From Catonia carolina (Eukaryota; Arthropoda; Insecta; Hemiptera; Achilidae), in the NCBI GenBank assembly GCA_035578175.1, contig JAQMRL010000014.1, positions 10,375,274-10,439,273 of the forward strand: DNA of 64,000 nucleotides. The letters are read 5' to 3'. Below the pieces are notes generated by a model, which was not told the origin of the DNA, searched no databases, and saw nothing but the letters and a program-made list of their open reading frames with translations. The position numbers were made by a program, and so were the translations under genes. Positions within the stretch are counted from its first letter, which is position 1. Each line of letters begins with the position of its first letter. Positions 13,701-22,965 of this stretch are shown one piece after another.

Positions 13701-16700
13701 ACACGAAACGGTTCCCCTACTCCTTACTTCCTATACAACTTCTACCTTCACCCCCACCCATTCCTCTACAACAGGCGTACCGAAACTAGCCTTCTGCGCA
13801 TCCTACAACCACGCTAGGATAACTTGGAAAAATTATACGTCCTTGAAACTTAAACTTACGTTAGACACCACTACCGGACCCGACACGAACATTTTAATCA
13901 AAATCGGTCAACCGGAAGTAGTAGTTTATTCGTGTAATTATTCACTTTTTTGCGATTTTCTCAAAAACGGGTCCTACGATTTTTTTTTAAAATCGCCTCA
14001 TTTACTAAATTCTTTATGCTTTACAAGATAGGGTAGGCGCCATGTTTGCTGAAATTCTTGGTGAAGCAGTTTTCACGTAAAAAAATGTTTTTTAAGATTG
14101 CGGCTTTAATATGCATTTTAGCGCAAAAATACATATAATAAAAGTTGTAGAGAATTAAAAATCTTACACCCTCTAATTAAAACATTTTTTGTATAACGCT
14201 TAGTTTAGCGGTAATTAGCGATTTTCTGTTTTTTCTCACGAAAACGTGTGAAAAATCGATTTTTTAAAGATTTCAGCCTTAGTATGCATTTTACGACAAA
14301 AATGTATATAATAAAATTTATAGGAAATTAAGAGATCTACAACTTTTATTTAAAGCATTTTTCTCTACAGAGCCTAGTTTAGCGTGAAAGATTGATTTTC
14401 CGTATGTTTAAGCCAAACTGAAATTATTTTCATTTTGCGTCTTTCATTCATGATTAAAATTAGGTTATGTTTAATGAGGTTAGTCTTTCGTTATTTCTAA
14501 TGTTTTATTACTAATGTTAGGTCATATTGTTAATTATTTTCATTGGCAAGAGAAAGTTGTGTGAGTGTTTCACACCAGATTTTTTTACATTGTTACGGTA
14601 CAGTATATCAAATTACAGTTTTTAGCTCATTTGACATTCGAACTATTTGATTATCAGAACCGCTATGTTGTCAATTAGTTTGGATAACTAATGCTTTACG
14701 GTATTTATAAATGGATGTAGTTTTACCAAATATATGTGCAATTTTCATGATGTAATGGGAAATTTTATTCGAACAGTTTAAATCTTTTTTCTTATTTATT
14801 TCCAGGAATTTTACAATGCTAAACAGTTCCGTGAATGTAATATCAACTGCACTGAACAATGGAGTTTGTTTTTATATCTGCGTGTATCTGTATTATTTAG
14901 CAGAAGTAAGTAGTCATATAAATGATATTTGAAATTGTTCCAAAAAATAGGCAAGTATTTCTTTAACTATAGTACATAAACGAAAGGAAAAGCCTGTGTT
15001 AGGAACCGCGTATCTCACCAAGTAAGACACATAAAAATTTCTGGTACGGCTCGTTTTAAAGCTTGGTTTTTTGTTATTTTATTCGTATGAATCACGAAAC
15101 ACGGAAGTGTATTAGGCATTTTCTAGCGACTTAAAAACAAAATACGAGTTGTGGCTATTAAATAACGAGACTAACGTAAAAACTTTATTTTTTTTATTTT
15201 ATACATAATCGCTTATTGCTTCCATCAATATACACTCCTTCTCTATCCCTACAACGCTCCATACGATCCTTTGTTGGAAACAGTGCTGGAAATCATCTTC
15301 TGTCAGCTCCTTCAGGACATGTGCCGCTTTTTCTTTTACAGCTTCCACAGACTCAAATCTTGTCCCTTTTAATGCAGATTTCACCTTAGGGAACAGGTAG
15401 AAGATAATAACATGTGATGAAACGGAGATTTTCACTTATGATCCGGAAACGAAGCGCCAATCCATGCACTGGAAGAGCCGAACTTCACAGAGAGCCAAAA
15501 AAGCTCGAATGAGCAAGTCAAAATTTAAAGCAATGATGATTGTTTTTTTTTTATATCCATGGGATTGTGTACCTTCACTGGGTTCCTGAAAATCAAACAA
15601 TTAATCAATATTAACTGTTTACTACCTTAAGGTACTTTCTAAACTACGTCAAAGAGTAAGGAAAAAAACGCCCCGAAATGTGGAAGGACAAATCATGGGT
15701 TCTCCACCAAGACAATGCGCCAGGTTATTCCACGTTATCTGTCAAGAGGTTCCTAGCCAAGTACAGCATCTCAGTGTTAGAACATCCACCTTATTCACCA
15801 GATCTTGCACCATGTGACTTCTACCTGTTCCCTAAGATGAAATCTGCATTAAAAGGAACAAGATTTGAGTCTGTGGAAGCTGTAAAAGAGAAAGCGTCAC
15901 GTGTCCTGAAGGCCTGACAGAAGATGACTTCCAGCACTGTTTCCAACAATGGAAAAATTCACATGGAGTGTTGTAGGGATAGAGAAGGAGTGTATATTGA
16001 AGGTGACAATAAGTGATTATGTATAAAATAAAAATAAAATTTTTAACAACGTCAGTCTCGTCATTTAATAGCCATACCTCGTATGTGCCCGTTTTTTAGC
16101 GCATATTTCACTTAGTTCATCTTTCAGAACATGTAGCACGTTCAACTTTGTTGCCACCTTTGTAATAGTAGAAAGGATTTTCCTATTCATTATCAATAAA
16201 TAGTTGAATATTTCGTTGGAATGCGACTTTAGCATTTAGGGAAAAAAACAGAACCCATGAAAAGACGTGGCAACATGGTTAAGCTTCTTCCAGCCCCCGC
16301 ATCATCTACCTATTATTAAAATAATTAAAAAAATCTGCCAAAAATTGGTCAATCGCTGTTCCATAATATTAAGGAGTTTGTATTTATTTTTTTATACTGA
16401 ATAGTCTACAATGATTTTTTGAAATTTCTGAATTAATGAGCGGTTACGGAGTTAACAGGGGTTGAGAATTGTACTAATAACTCAAAATTTAAATACGCTA
16501 CACGTCTGAAATTTTATATATACAATAACAACATATAAATTTATAATATAATATATAAGTTTATATCAGGTAAATATAAGTTTATATCTGGTGAAATCTG
16601 AAAAAAATTGTTTGAGCGGTGTTTGAGTTATAAGCCTCTAAATGCATCCGATCTGTTGCAGCAACAAAAAAAACCCGGCTCTAGTTTTATTTTCATACTG

Positions 16701-19700
16701 ATATCGCAGTATTAAAAAACGCTGAAAATATGAAACTGACATGTAACAATGCAGATTGAAATCAGCTAAATTTTAATTCATAGTACGTTAAAATTGAACT
16801 AGCTGTTTTGAACAAACAAGGCTACAAACTTGGGTATCTATGATAAAGAAATCGACAATAGGTGGTTAACCAATTTGTTTTGTACCGATAATTTGGATTT
16901 TCTGTTTCATTTAACTAAATTATAATTTTTTTTTTATTCTAGACACCAGAGATTGTGAATAAGGTGAAAAACATTGCGATTTTGTTCCCCGCATTGTATA
17001 TTTTATATGTAATCAATTCATTCGGACAGGAGTTATATGATGCGGTATGGTACATTTAATATTATAATTAATAATTTAACCATAATTTTAATTATTATAA
17101 CCTATGTTTAATCAAATAATAAACAACGTGAAATTAAAAACAACCTAATTTTAATTGTGAGTTAATGATGCAAAATGAATATCTACCTCTGTTGCACTTA
17201 AAAATACGGAAAATCACTTGTTACCGGATGAAGATATTAAGCGGTGGGGAAAAATTCTAAATGGTTGGGGTCGTGAAAAGGGCCGTTCAAGCAGAGGTTG
17301 TTTACGCGGAAGAGTCGGTCGCCGCGAGCGATGACGGACCCTGTCGACAACGGTTACGGTGTCGGGTCAGCGAGCGGAAGCGTCATTTTTCCCTTGCGGA
17401 GTAAAAATAAGTATTATATTATAGCCACCAGAGCGCTGGAGTAGGGGCGGTTACTAGCCCTCTGCAGTGCTGACACAGGCCTACCGCCCCTGTCGGAAGT
17501 ATTGTCGGCTTACTTCGTTTGAAGCTTTGATAGCCGCGAGCACTTAATCATGGCAATGCTTACCCTACTGGTAGCAATCCGAAAGAGTTCTTCTGAGCTA
17601 TTGTTAACCCTTACCTAACCGGGAGGCCCAATATCACTCATTCGTTATCATCTATCTTTAATAACTTTACGAGCTCCAAGGGTAATTAACACCACTACAG
17701 TTAACGGTCTTACAGTAACAACTGACAAATACGAAGAGTAAATATTTTCAGAATGTACAGTACACACGTCGCCATGTGGATTTAAAACAACCGTTGCTAT
17801 GACAACATTATGTCTCACTGCCGCCAGTCCCCCTTGCCCTTCATCCCGCACTAGCAAACAAGTCAGCTCCCAACTATACTGTTTCACAGCTGTTGCATAT
17901 GTAGTGGTAGAGTGTACTAACCAAACTAAAAAAATATTCTAATCATCGGCGCATTAATTTAACAAATACCTACCGGGTTATTAACTTGGTCGGATTCATA
18001 ATATTTAACTTACCAATTCATATCAAAATATGTAATTAAATAAATGTAATAAATACAAATAAATATGTTAAATACGGAAAGTTTGAAAACGAATGTTTTG
18101 TATCAGAGTAATACAACAATCGTTCTCCCGGCATGCGTCACTCATTCAATATACCTCACCCGTACCCTTCACCCCGCAACTACAAAGAGCTTGGAACCGC
18201 ACAGTAAATTACAACAATTTAATTAGTTTACAACGTAACTTCATTGACTGCCTACGAGTTAACGAATTTTCCTGCCTTGACATGATATTCTAAATATCGT
18301 CGTCACATCTTTTAGAAAAAACATAGAGATATGAAACTTTGTACAAATACAGAGAGCATTAACATATCAGAGTGCGTCACTTCGATGGAAAAAGGGCCTA
18401 TAGTATTTTAGGTTCCTTTTTCCATCAAACTCCTCAATTGGACTGAGAACACATAACACTTCATGAGTCACATTTTAGTGTCAAGAGTAACACATTAATT
18501 GACTCTAAACTAGGCTCTGTAGAAGAAAATGCTTGAATTAAAAAATAACATTTTTAATTTCCTTTAACTTTTATTATATAGTAGTCTACGTTTTTGCTGT
18601 AAAATACAATATTCAGATGAACTAATGTCCCCTAGCCATGGGAGTGAGAGAATGCATAATGCTCTCACTCGCAGAAGCCATACACGCCGTTCCAATAACA
18701 TTGTCTGTAATTATACTCATTGTTGTGAGCAAGCTTTTATGCATGCAGTAAACTAACAAGCAAGATAACGACTGAAGTATGTTTTCAGATTTGGATTATA
18801 ACGGTAAAGACCTTTGGGCGCATGCGTAGTTATGCCACATATCTCCCTCTCACTCGCTCGGCTATGGGACATTAGTTCGTCTGATACGTAAACATACTAA
18901 GGCGGCAACATTATGGTCCCCTCGTGGTAACTAACTTAAAATTCCTAGTTTAAACTTTGTGCAATATTCCTTTCTTGAGATATTTTTTGTTCACACACAT
19001 GAGCGCGATCAATCGTTAAAAACCTGTATTTCGGTAAAAACTCGTTTTGGAAAACTTGACATGAAAATAATACATTTCTTCTCTAAAATATTCATGTAGG
19101 GTAAGAGAAAGTATAAAGGAATTATCAGAGCACTGTATCGCACATAATTAGATACTAATTATGTGCTTATCTATACGAATAAAATTGTGATTTTTTCTGT
19201 AAATTTTTTAAAATGCACCAAATTTTGTTTCTACGCCAGATGTACCATGTAAACACCGAAAATAAGTTCAGCTGAGTTTTTGTCTGTTTGCCTGTTTGTA
19301 TGTTACGGCATCACGCAAGAACCGCTGAACCAAATTCAATAAATTTCGGTATCTAGGTTTCTGGACATGATCAAAATGAAAATAGGCCATAATTTTTTTT
19401 AATATGTCAAAGGGACGGGGGAGTTCAGGGGGAGGGGTAAACAAAAAACTACGAATATCTCCGTTAAAAGTTAATGTATTAGAAAATTGTATAGTATAAT
19501 CGAAATTACGAAACGTTTAAAGGCGAATAAGTTTTATTATGTAAAGTTTTTAATTTTCATGCATAATAACGGAGATATTACCAATTAAAAAAAATAAACC
19601 AATATTTTTAGAAGAATTTTAACATATTACAAAATAAACAGAACAATAAACACAGGCGTACGCGCCGGTAAACCCGTATTCGTTGAGTCAGTACCTACCT

Positions 19701-22700
19701 ACCCATTCCACCAGTACCTTATACACCTTTTCTCGATCACATAGGCTAGTCAAAAATGAATCAGTCGTCTTAATAGTGGTCACCATCGCAGAGTGTTCCT
19801 TTTGTGATTTACCTTTCATTTAACGGTGTCATAACAGTAATTTTTCTTGCTCTGTAACGAATAATTAAATTTCCTACAGTTACATTATACACACAGTGAT
19901 TTACCTTTCATTTATTATGAAAATAATAAAGCGCTGCATGTCTTAATTTAAAAACACCAAGATCTCGCTTTTATTTTACGTTTAACTATTTTATTTTCAT
20001 AAATAATAATGCTGACGTTGCAATAGATAACAATGAATAGTTAAAGAATATCAGACCTGACAGGGATCGAACTCGGTACCCCCAACCGACCGTCCACGGC
20101 ACCAAGGAAACCTTCGAAGAACGAGTTACTTTACCTAGTAAGTTAATGTATTTTTTAAACAGACGAAGTAAGTAATTTTTTTTTTCTATTTTGAGGCCAC
20201 ATTGGACCAATAAACTAATCAATTTCTAGTGTTCTTTGGATAGCTAGGTATATATAATGGTCTAGCCTTTCGGTTTTGCCTGTACTTTTTGAGACTGTCC
20301 AATCTTTGTTTCCGTATCTCATCCGTAACCTCCACCATGCGTCTTTCTGCTCTTCCCCAATGTATGTTTTGAGAGTACTGTTTATTTTTTTCTTGTCAAT
20401 CGCGTTTTCAATTGCCAGTCCAATTTTATTGAGATCCCTCTTAATCTCTACGATGTATAATCCCGTAATCTTCATTTTCAAGTTCATGAGGATCAGTTTT
20501 TTCTGATTAAGTTTTTTCTGTTCCTGATTAAGTGTCTTTATCTGTTTCAGGGTGAAAAGTTAAGAATTGCGCTTTATGAATGCTCATGGTTTGACAGCCC
20601 TATTTGGTTAAAGAAATCACTACTCTTTGTCAATTTATGCAGCAAAGATTTTTATATACGACCTTTTAAATTGTATTACTTAAATTTAAACAATTTTTTG
20701 AAGGTAAGTTACGATCTGTTTCGCCATTATTTTTTCACCTACAATAAGATACTGTTTTTAATAATTTTATTTCTTATTTTAATTGTTTTATTTTGCTATC
20801 CTACATAACTATTAGGTAAGTTATATTTTTTAATTTAAATTTTTGCTTACATTACTATTACGTTATATTTTTAATTATTTACATTGGAAAGAGAAAGTCT
20901 ATCACACAGAATTTTTAAGTTATAACATCTGAGATTATGCAATAACCTCCTTTCCTGAAGGAACTCTACAGCATCTTCCTCCGTCCGAATATTATTAAGT
21001 AACTCTACAAAATTCATAGTATTTTTTTTGTTTTGTTTTAGGGCGAAAAACCAGACGGTTATCATCGCAAATTATCATCAAATTCATAGTAGACTGTGTA
21101 GTAACTAACTGCGAAATCGGAGTGGAGTTGACACTACGCAGGATTCTATAGTCCGTTTTTTATTAGTTGAGTCCTGATTTAAACAAACTGCTTATGTGTT
21201 AGTCCTTGTAAATACACAACACACAAACACGCGTGGCCTTGGGTGAACTCTCTGCAAGCTAACCGGTGATCTAAAAAAAACACCTACTCATTACATTTTG
21301 TCAATTCAATCGTCGGTGGTATAATATAATAGGCCTAATAATAAAATTATAATGATTTTGTCATTGCTATACACGAATTATTTTCATTTCACATGACTTT
21401 ATCAGTTTTATAGATTGGTGTAATCAAAACAAACTAAATCTTGTAGTATATGAGTCAGTCACATTTTGAAATACGTGGTGTGATGTCTTCATCATTTAGT
21501 GTGCGATTTGATGTGAAATTCTATTTATTCGCATCAATTTTCGTATTTTTTCTTAGTTTTTTGGTGTAAGTGCGTGGTTGTGATTGTGCGACAACAGATG
21601 TATTAATGATGGTGGATGAACCTTCTTCTTCCGGAAGTAATATTAAACATAAAAATCGGAAACCTTTCCGAAGCGGAGAAAAGACAAATGGAATTAATGT
21701 TTTCAATAAGTTTGCTAATAAATATCCTAACCTAGAAATTAAAGAGATAGAACCTTTTACTACTGAATTTCCCGGTGCATCTTGTTCAAGTGTTCACAGA
21801 GTAGAAAAGAATTTTAACAGAGTGATGTTTTAAAAACCTCAGTTAAAAAAAAAAAACGTAAAACGCCAGACAAATTTGATGATGTCAACAAAACTGCTTT
21901 AAGATTTATTATTTATCAATTTTCCTTTAGAAATTAGTTACCTACTTTTAATAAGATATTGTTGGTTGTCACTAATGGTCCGATTCAACAGTAGCCGGTC
22001 CACTCTTTATAGGCCTAAACTAATTCTATCTATGGGGTTTAAATTCAATAGTAGACTCAATAGTTTTTCGTGTAAAAGTATGCAACGGCATGAAAGGTAC
22101 GAGCGAACGTAGTGTAAGCAAACTTTTTTAAACACTGTTCTGTTCGTTTCACTCGCCCAGTGGCTTGTTTACGCTAGGACTCAACTAAGAAAAAACGTAC
22201 TATAGTCAGGTTGGCGGAGAATTGTGTAACCCTTCAGGGAATTCGGATTTGATAGTGGCATACAGAAAACGGAAAAGGCCCCCAATTTTATTATAGACTA
22301 TACATTTTAAAAGTACACACTTAAGCTATATTTCTACATAATCATTATTCAGGTACTTAAAATATTGTAAATATAAGAGAAAGAGGGTATGACGTCCTTC
22401 TCTTTCGGGCCTGTCAAAATGTATGGTACATCATTTACAAAAACTTTATTGCCTATTACCCCAAATTTAATCGCAGACATTTTCCCCCGAATTTTGTGCG
22501 CGCACAACTAATCGGCTTTCGACAGCGACACAAATTTCAAAAACGATTACCACAAGAACAGAATTCAACGAGTCGTGAGTACCTACTTTAGAGGCAGCCT
22601 GTATCAGGCTACGACGCCGTGGTGGGGATCTACTTACTGCGCATGTGCGGCCCGCATGCCGTCGTAGTTGGTTACCATTATACCGTACTATTTAAAATAA

Positions 22701-22864
22701 AGTAGGCAGACTATTACTACAGTATTTACAAATTAAACAGATCTTTAATATTTATTTTTTAGACGAAATCAATGTTATTTTATTTTATATAATATTGTCA
22801 TATTTTACAGGTAACAAATGCTGCTTATACGTATTTTAATATGCTACGATCATTTCAAAAATGA
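842..22864 (+). CDS. Odorant receptor (7tm_6 family), five in-window exons
   Basis: Insect odorant receptors are seven-transmembrane, inverted-topology subunits of ligand-gated cation channels that work with Orco in the dendrites of olfactory neurons. Exons at 842-1731, 14806-14905, 16943-17044, 20551-20703 and 22811-22864 join with matching phases (2, 0, 0, 0) and end in a stop. Together they give about 417 residues from the ATG at 887, or 432 from the acceptor-like TAG at 839-841, which is a normal family length. Family hallmarks are a first exon rich in hydrophobic segments, the block GEKLRIALYECSW in exon 4 and the closing block AYTYFNMLRSF in the last exon. There is an AATAAA at 22960. 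The first exon may be preceded by a short exon outside the window, since the stop codon TAG lies directly before 842 and looks like an acceptor. Ligand and subfamily cannot be told. A gustatory receptor is less likely because the C-terminal signature is of OR type. Confidence 0.85.
1821..2690 (+). mobile_element. PIF/Harbinger-type DNA transposon remnant
   Basis: An 870-base element flanked by the direct repeat TAA (1818-1820 and 2691-2693), the 3-bp target duplication of PIF/Harbinger. The terminal inverted repeats read TGCTCGCCTTCCACTGCAA on the left and AGCCCGCCTTCCACTGCAA on the reversed right. Inside, an ATG at 2128 opens a peptide starting MSDDSSDDD, and broken frames around 2240-2400 resemble the N-terminal part of Harbinger transposases (RERPVKGDLL, then a YKYF..YFRVS block). 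Stops and frameshifts make it non-functional, and the catalytic part is missing. Confidence 0.7.
2694..3358. other. Repeat-derived sequence without a recognisable gene
   Basis: It begins with several TTAACGAA repeats and a CTTCGGTGCC motif that recall pogo/Tigger ends, followed by unassigned sequence. The open frame at 2877-3101 shows no family resemblance. Confidence 0.3.
3359..4303 (+). mobile_element. HINE-like (Helentron-derived) repeat, full-length copy
   Basis: About 945 bases. It begins ACTTTCTCTTGCC and ends with the inverted GGCAAGAGAAAGT, followed by a short hairpin (GTGTGA / TCACAC) and CACCAGA, and lies within a T-run. A (TG)n microsatellite sits near 3489-3527. Subterminal inverted repeats, a 3' hairpin, an internal microsatellite and T/T insertion match non-autonomous Helentron relatives (DINE-1/HINE). 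No coding capacity. Confidence 0.72.
4912..5519 (+). pseudogene. THAP-domain protein pseudogene fragment
   Basis: An ATG at 4912 opens MVCCAITGCSNHDRH, the C-x4-C start of a THAP zinc finger. After a frameshift the block RLKWINACKRADSF follows, the conserved tryptophan region of THAP domains. Near 5420-5510 a heptad-rich stretch (ENAELKEENKLLREKL) is the coiled coil often found behind THAP fingers. Multiple frameshifts and stops break it. It could be the 5' part of a P-element-like transposase or a retrocopied host THAP gene. The HINE at 5543 begins just after it. Confidence 0.6.
5832..6325 (-). repeat. 3' LTR of the Ty3/Gypsy element
   Basis: 494 bases, near-identical to 11297-11790. Next to it at 6326-6345 is a C-rich stretch that is the polypurine tract on the minus strand. 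Confidence 0.92.
6570..9737 (-). CDS. pol: Pol polyprotein: protease, reverse transcriptase, RNase H, integrase
   Basis: An uninterrupted 1055-codon frame. Protease: LIDCGSTHNIIS near residue 65 (variant of D-S/T-G). Reverse transcriptase about 230-450, with the LPFGL block and catalytic YMDD near 375. RNase H: QTDAS near 525, AYERECLA and ETDNQAL later, then DALSRM. Integrase: H-x-H-x-C-x2-C zinc-binding region near 735 (HHSEIGGHLG..CTICQRSKPG), then catalytic D (FIDTVG), D (VTDNAK) and E (HAERLNR). It ends without a chromodomain. The gene order PR-RT-RH-IN is that of Ty3/Gypsy (Metaviridae). Confidence 0.95.
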   Translation of the reverse strand: METKGELPYFKKLISHKYEQHKHMVCICENNVNKHLKIGKQKSSCNYALKTLAIKIKNDIFNALIDCGSTHNIISQKLYNLLKNKKAIIKEENFNAICLTADKFPLEINKQVWVKIKLEKLSWKINFKVLAKIQHNIILGIHFLKTTHAVFNAMKSIITFDWLKNQNFYLTDIHPNQINNVEQSNYIKNKIINLCNEFPDVLTTKLGCTDVLTYDIKLKNKEIIKSRPYPLNPIKTLQMKHQIKKLLKDKVIRESVSPYSSPAFLIPKSNGTSRLVVDYRSVNLIIDSEAQPLPNINHAFQWFSGARWFSTLDLAQAYHQIPLTPKSRQITAFCTPDGLYEYERLPFGLSTGAQVLTRLMNTIFKNVKYKFVFNYMDDILIYSKSFPEHLKHIRIVLSILRKAGITVNPDKVTFAANEIPFLGHTLSYKGVSIDLTRTQKILEYPEPKSVKQVHRYCGMVNYFSKFIKNYADRIEPLNKLRRKNNQFIWGDSQKTAFEDLKQAIANPPVLAIPDFSKTFILQTDASDTGLGAVLLQEHEGSRRPIAYASKTLTTAERKFSAYERECLAVVFATDRFRTYLTHREFLLETDNQALAWLLSRPKQLGRLARWVLRLSVFKFKINHIRGSDNNVADALSRMYSSTSDDTAKDISHINALLSQFPLSFTDMKKHQEQDTFILQQKRKMDKKFCLSKGVLCLKDSHNKPVKIVLPNSLKDLVFKYFHHSEIGGHLGVDKTIYKIKRHFYWPDIYKEIPLKVHACTICQRSKPGMNYKWGNLSSRVPTKPFDALFIDTVGSLPKTNQGYKYILVVVDSFSKFTWLASLKNTNTSSIIEELKRIFQNYSIPRLIVTDNAKTFNSTIFKNFCFNLGIKRTTLSPYHPQPSHAERLNRNLRSILIAYHATTQTTWDRSLFWFQLAFNMAKHTAHGVCPFEILHNFPAQTPLDRAWNIQDILHRNPVRSSNVMSTIRRQLIKSHHEMARRYNATRHPNPFLVGDKVLLKTHPVSSKRKNICAKMAYRWSEPFSIIGFSTPVTALLRKTVGGEISKEHISNLKKVT
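9698..10054 (-). CDS. gag: Gag, nucleocapsid part with CCHC zinc knuckle
   Basis: This 118-codon frame holds one zinc knuckle CFYCNKLGHTKRNC (C-x2-C-x4-H-x4-C), which binds the genomic RNA. It is offset in frame from the preceding gag ORF. It overlaps the start of pol by 40 bases in a different frame, the usual arrangement for programmed frameshifting into pol. Confidence 0.85.
   Translation of the reverse strand: MILTGLNEMYATHIGIIGKPNNLQDFNKLDAYVYERVYARTLNDLGSSSMNTTNNLNTTNTAVPIQVRQNTLKETTFNNTTSQTSLTTLKCFYCNKLGHTKRNCKLWKQKGNYRISKN
10095..11063 (-). CDS. gag: Gag, N-terminal and capsid part (Ty3/Gypsy)
   Basis: 322 codons, beginning about 210 bases inside the primer-binding site. It would form the capsid of intracellular particles. 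The sequence is rich in Asn/Leu/Arg with long helices, as in arthropod gypsy Gag. It ends at residue ~322 (..EYMKVILEKS) and the frame continues in another register at 10054, so one indel separates capsid from nucleocapsid. Whether this is a real lesion or a sequence error cannot be told. Confidence 0.8.
   Translation of the reverse strand: MDRQIALILDPARLDETNLNFQLRVRKSITTGNVRQKRQRLQKLVDNGRQIDLNTLRRFDLDKQLTDCQNYLLKLRNTENLNDLEKYNAEIFDDRLNKILTFVLPNKPDKAVGFQNLREELDIWKANELRNIEARPNFEQNLNPEEAYLNDNPLPNQRQGILNYDFINNPAIQSPVLRNDVPDILIPNAVGNNNPLCFQRELNFNWTKIANPIENELKNLTITDGRDIDTLVRNIKIIKQIQKRYAVDLPLVLLTPFMAGFTEQIFENSIRNNHNFDQFHRDLVNKLITPKMKEILKLKLLYRNQSQTETLAEYMKVILEKS
11276..11292 (-). other. Primer-binding site complementary to tRNA-His
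   Basis: The plus strand reads TCCTGGTCACGGCACCA, matching the 3' end of insect tRNA-His with its CCA as I know it. It lies four bases inside the 5' LTR, where minus-strand priming is expected. Confidence 0.75.
11297..11790 (-). repeat. 5' LTR of the Ty3/Gypsy element
   Basis: 494 bases, TG...CA, near-identical to 5832-6325. The open frame at 11500-11742 and its twin at 6035-6277 are LTR sequence, not genes. Confidence 0.92.
12037..13420 (-). pseudogene. IS630/Tc1-mariner-type DDE transposase, frameshifted
   Basis: Reading starts at the ATG 13418-13420 (MPQPRSARRLGAGI) with an HTH-like N-terminus, and is frameshifted near 13270. It resumes as 13128-12694 (LRKILNNMGFKWKR, then PIIYSDESYIHSTH with the first catalytic Asp), is frameshifted again near 12665, and continues as 12660-12037. 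The last part carries VLVIDNAPYHN (second Asp) and HPELNPIELIWARVK (catalytic Glu), with an acidic Ser/Asp tail. All three catalytic residues survive, but two frame breaks make it a pseudogene. It matches the DDE_3 / IS630-like group common in insects. Confidence 0.82.
13438..13628. repeat. Tandem array of seven ~27-bp palindromic units
   Basis: Seven units of 27-30 bases, each with the hairpin AGTATTgaaaAATACT followed by TGTTT. Two spacer types alternate (AAATAAT-like and CAGATAT-like), so the array is built of dimers. It lies directly upstream of the transposase ATG, inside the transposon end. Confidence 0.85.
14806..14905 (+). CDS. Odorant receptor exon 2
   Basis: A 100-base exon after TTATTTCCAG and before GTAAGT. 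In phase it encodes 33 residues (NFTMLNSS...YYLAE), a typical OR transmembrane segment with an N-glycosylation-like NFT. It is too short to stand out as an ORF. Confidence 0.8.
15143..16083 (+). mobile_element. Mariner (M1 family) snap-back copy, transposase pseudogene
   Basis: TACGAG-type ends. The first ~270 bases (15143-15413) are the reverse complement of the 3' end (15818-16083), so the element can fold on itself. The middle holds a degenerate mariner transposase: ACATGTGATGAAAC (CDE, first Asp), then LHQDNAPGYS (second Asp) and PPYSPDLAPCDFYLFP (third Asp) at 15678-15917. The N-terminal third is replaced by the inverted 3' end. Confidence 0.8.
16262..16866 (+). repeat. Foldback-family arm, second copy
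   Basis: A diverged direct repeat of 85-625, with an extra AT-rich insertion near 16530-16580. It ends 76 bases before receptor exon 3. Confidence 0.65.
16943..17044 (+). CDS. Odorant receptor exon 3
   Basis: A 102-base, phase-0 exon between a T-rich ATTCTAG acceptor and a GTATGG donor. It encodes 34 residues including NSFGQELYDA, the usual OR motif in which G-Q follows transmembrane helix 6. Confidence 0.82.
17250..17545 (-). repeat. GC-rich repeat related to 57310-57900
   Basis: It shares GAAAAGGGCCGTT, the GAGCGATGACGG region and CAGGCCTACCGCCCC with the copy at 57.3-57.9 kb, in the same order. The histone-type hairpin is damaged here (stem mismatched after CTTTTCA). Confidence 0.55.
18611..18882. 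mobile_element. MITE with ~20-bp terminal inverted repeats
   Basis: The left end CAGATGAACTAATGTCCC matches the reversed right end CAGACGAACTAATGTCCC. About 270 bases with no coding capacity, inserted in an old HINE. Confidence 0.6.
19076..20550. other. Intron sequence, mostly unassigned
   Basis: AT-rich intron 3 of the receptor. The frame at 20215-20487 (minus) is a short peptide with a GEEQKDAWWRLRMRYGNKDW block that could be a LINE or transposon remnant, but I cannot place it. A tRNA-like B-box on the minus strand near 20065 suggests a SINE fragment. Confidence 0.3.
20551..20703 (+). CDS. Odorant receptor exon 4
   Basis: A 153-base, phase-0 exon between CTGTTTCAG and GTAAGT. It encodes 51 residues starting GEKLRIALYECSW, the conserved third intracellular region and TM7 approach of insect ORs. 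Confidence 0.88.
21147..22204 (+). mobile_element. TA-flanked DNA transposon with only an HTH N-terminus
   Basis: The left end CTATAGTCCGTTTTTTATTA and the reversed right end CTATAGTACGTTTTTTCTTA, both followed by GTTGAGTCCT, form ~29-bp inverted repeats with TA flanks. Inside, 21570-21833 encodes 87 residues with EKTNGINVFNKFANKYP and CSSVHRVEKNFNR. This looks like the DNA-binding N-terminus of a Tc1/IS630-like transposase, and no catalytic part follows. It is probably an internally deleted, non-autonomous copy. Confidence 0.6.
22811..22864 (+). CDS. Odorant receptor exon 5 (C-terminus and stop)
   Basis: This last exon follows ATTTTACAG and encodes 17 residues with AYTYFNMLRS followed by TGA. 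A short terminal exon with this tyrosine/serine-rich block is the classical OR C-terminus. Confidence 0.85.
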   Translation, partial: VTNAAYTYFNMLRSFQK

Positions 22865-22959
22865 AAAAATTTTGATGTGCGAAATTCATTTATGTCTTAA
22901 CTTTAACTAATGGTAACTTAGTTTTGTAATCGAAGTACACTGTGTACAGACCTGTTTGT

Positions 22960-22965
22960 AATAAA
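22960..22965 (+). promoter_or_regulatory. Poly-A signal of the odorant receptor
   Basis: A canonical AATAAA 96 bases after the stop codon, in the expected position for 3'-end formation. Confidence 0.6.

Larger units (their letters stand above)
5721..13835 (-). mobile_element. Tc1/mariner-superfamily (IS630-like) transposon, host of a nested Ty3 element
   Basis: Ends: CTAGTCTTCTACGTTAACC on the left, and on the reversed right a related ATAATTTTCCAAGTTATCC followed by the shared CTAGCGT (about 21 of 28 matching). TA flanks both ends (5719-5720, 13836-13837) and corresponds to a TA in intact HINE copies. The element carries a degenerate DDE transposase on the minus strand (12037-13420). Without the Ty3 insertion it would be about 2.2 kb. 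Confidence 0.68.
5543..14579 (+). mobile_element. HINE-like repeat split by nested transposons
   Basis: The 5' part (5543-5720, starting ACTTTCTCTTGCC) and the 3' part (13838-14579, ending in the GGCAAGAGAAAGT subterminal repeat and hairpin) together make one family copy. They are interrupted at the TA of the conserved ATCGTACGAACTTG region by the transposon at 5721-13835. Confidence 0.75.
17098..19075 (-). mobile_element. HINE relic (minus) broken by two later insertions
   Basis: Segments 17098-17219, 18496-18607 and 18950-19075 match successive parts of a minus-strand HINE. Between them lie a GC-rich repeat with unassigned sequence (17220-18495) and a MITE (18611-18882). Confidence 0.5.

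Noticed and set aside
17648..17887. 79-codon minus frame
   Set aside because: No domain, no splice context, lies in repeat-rich intron.
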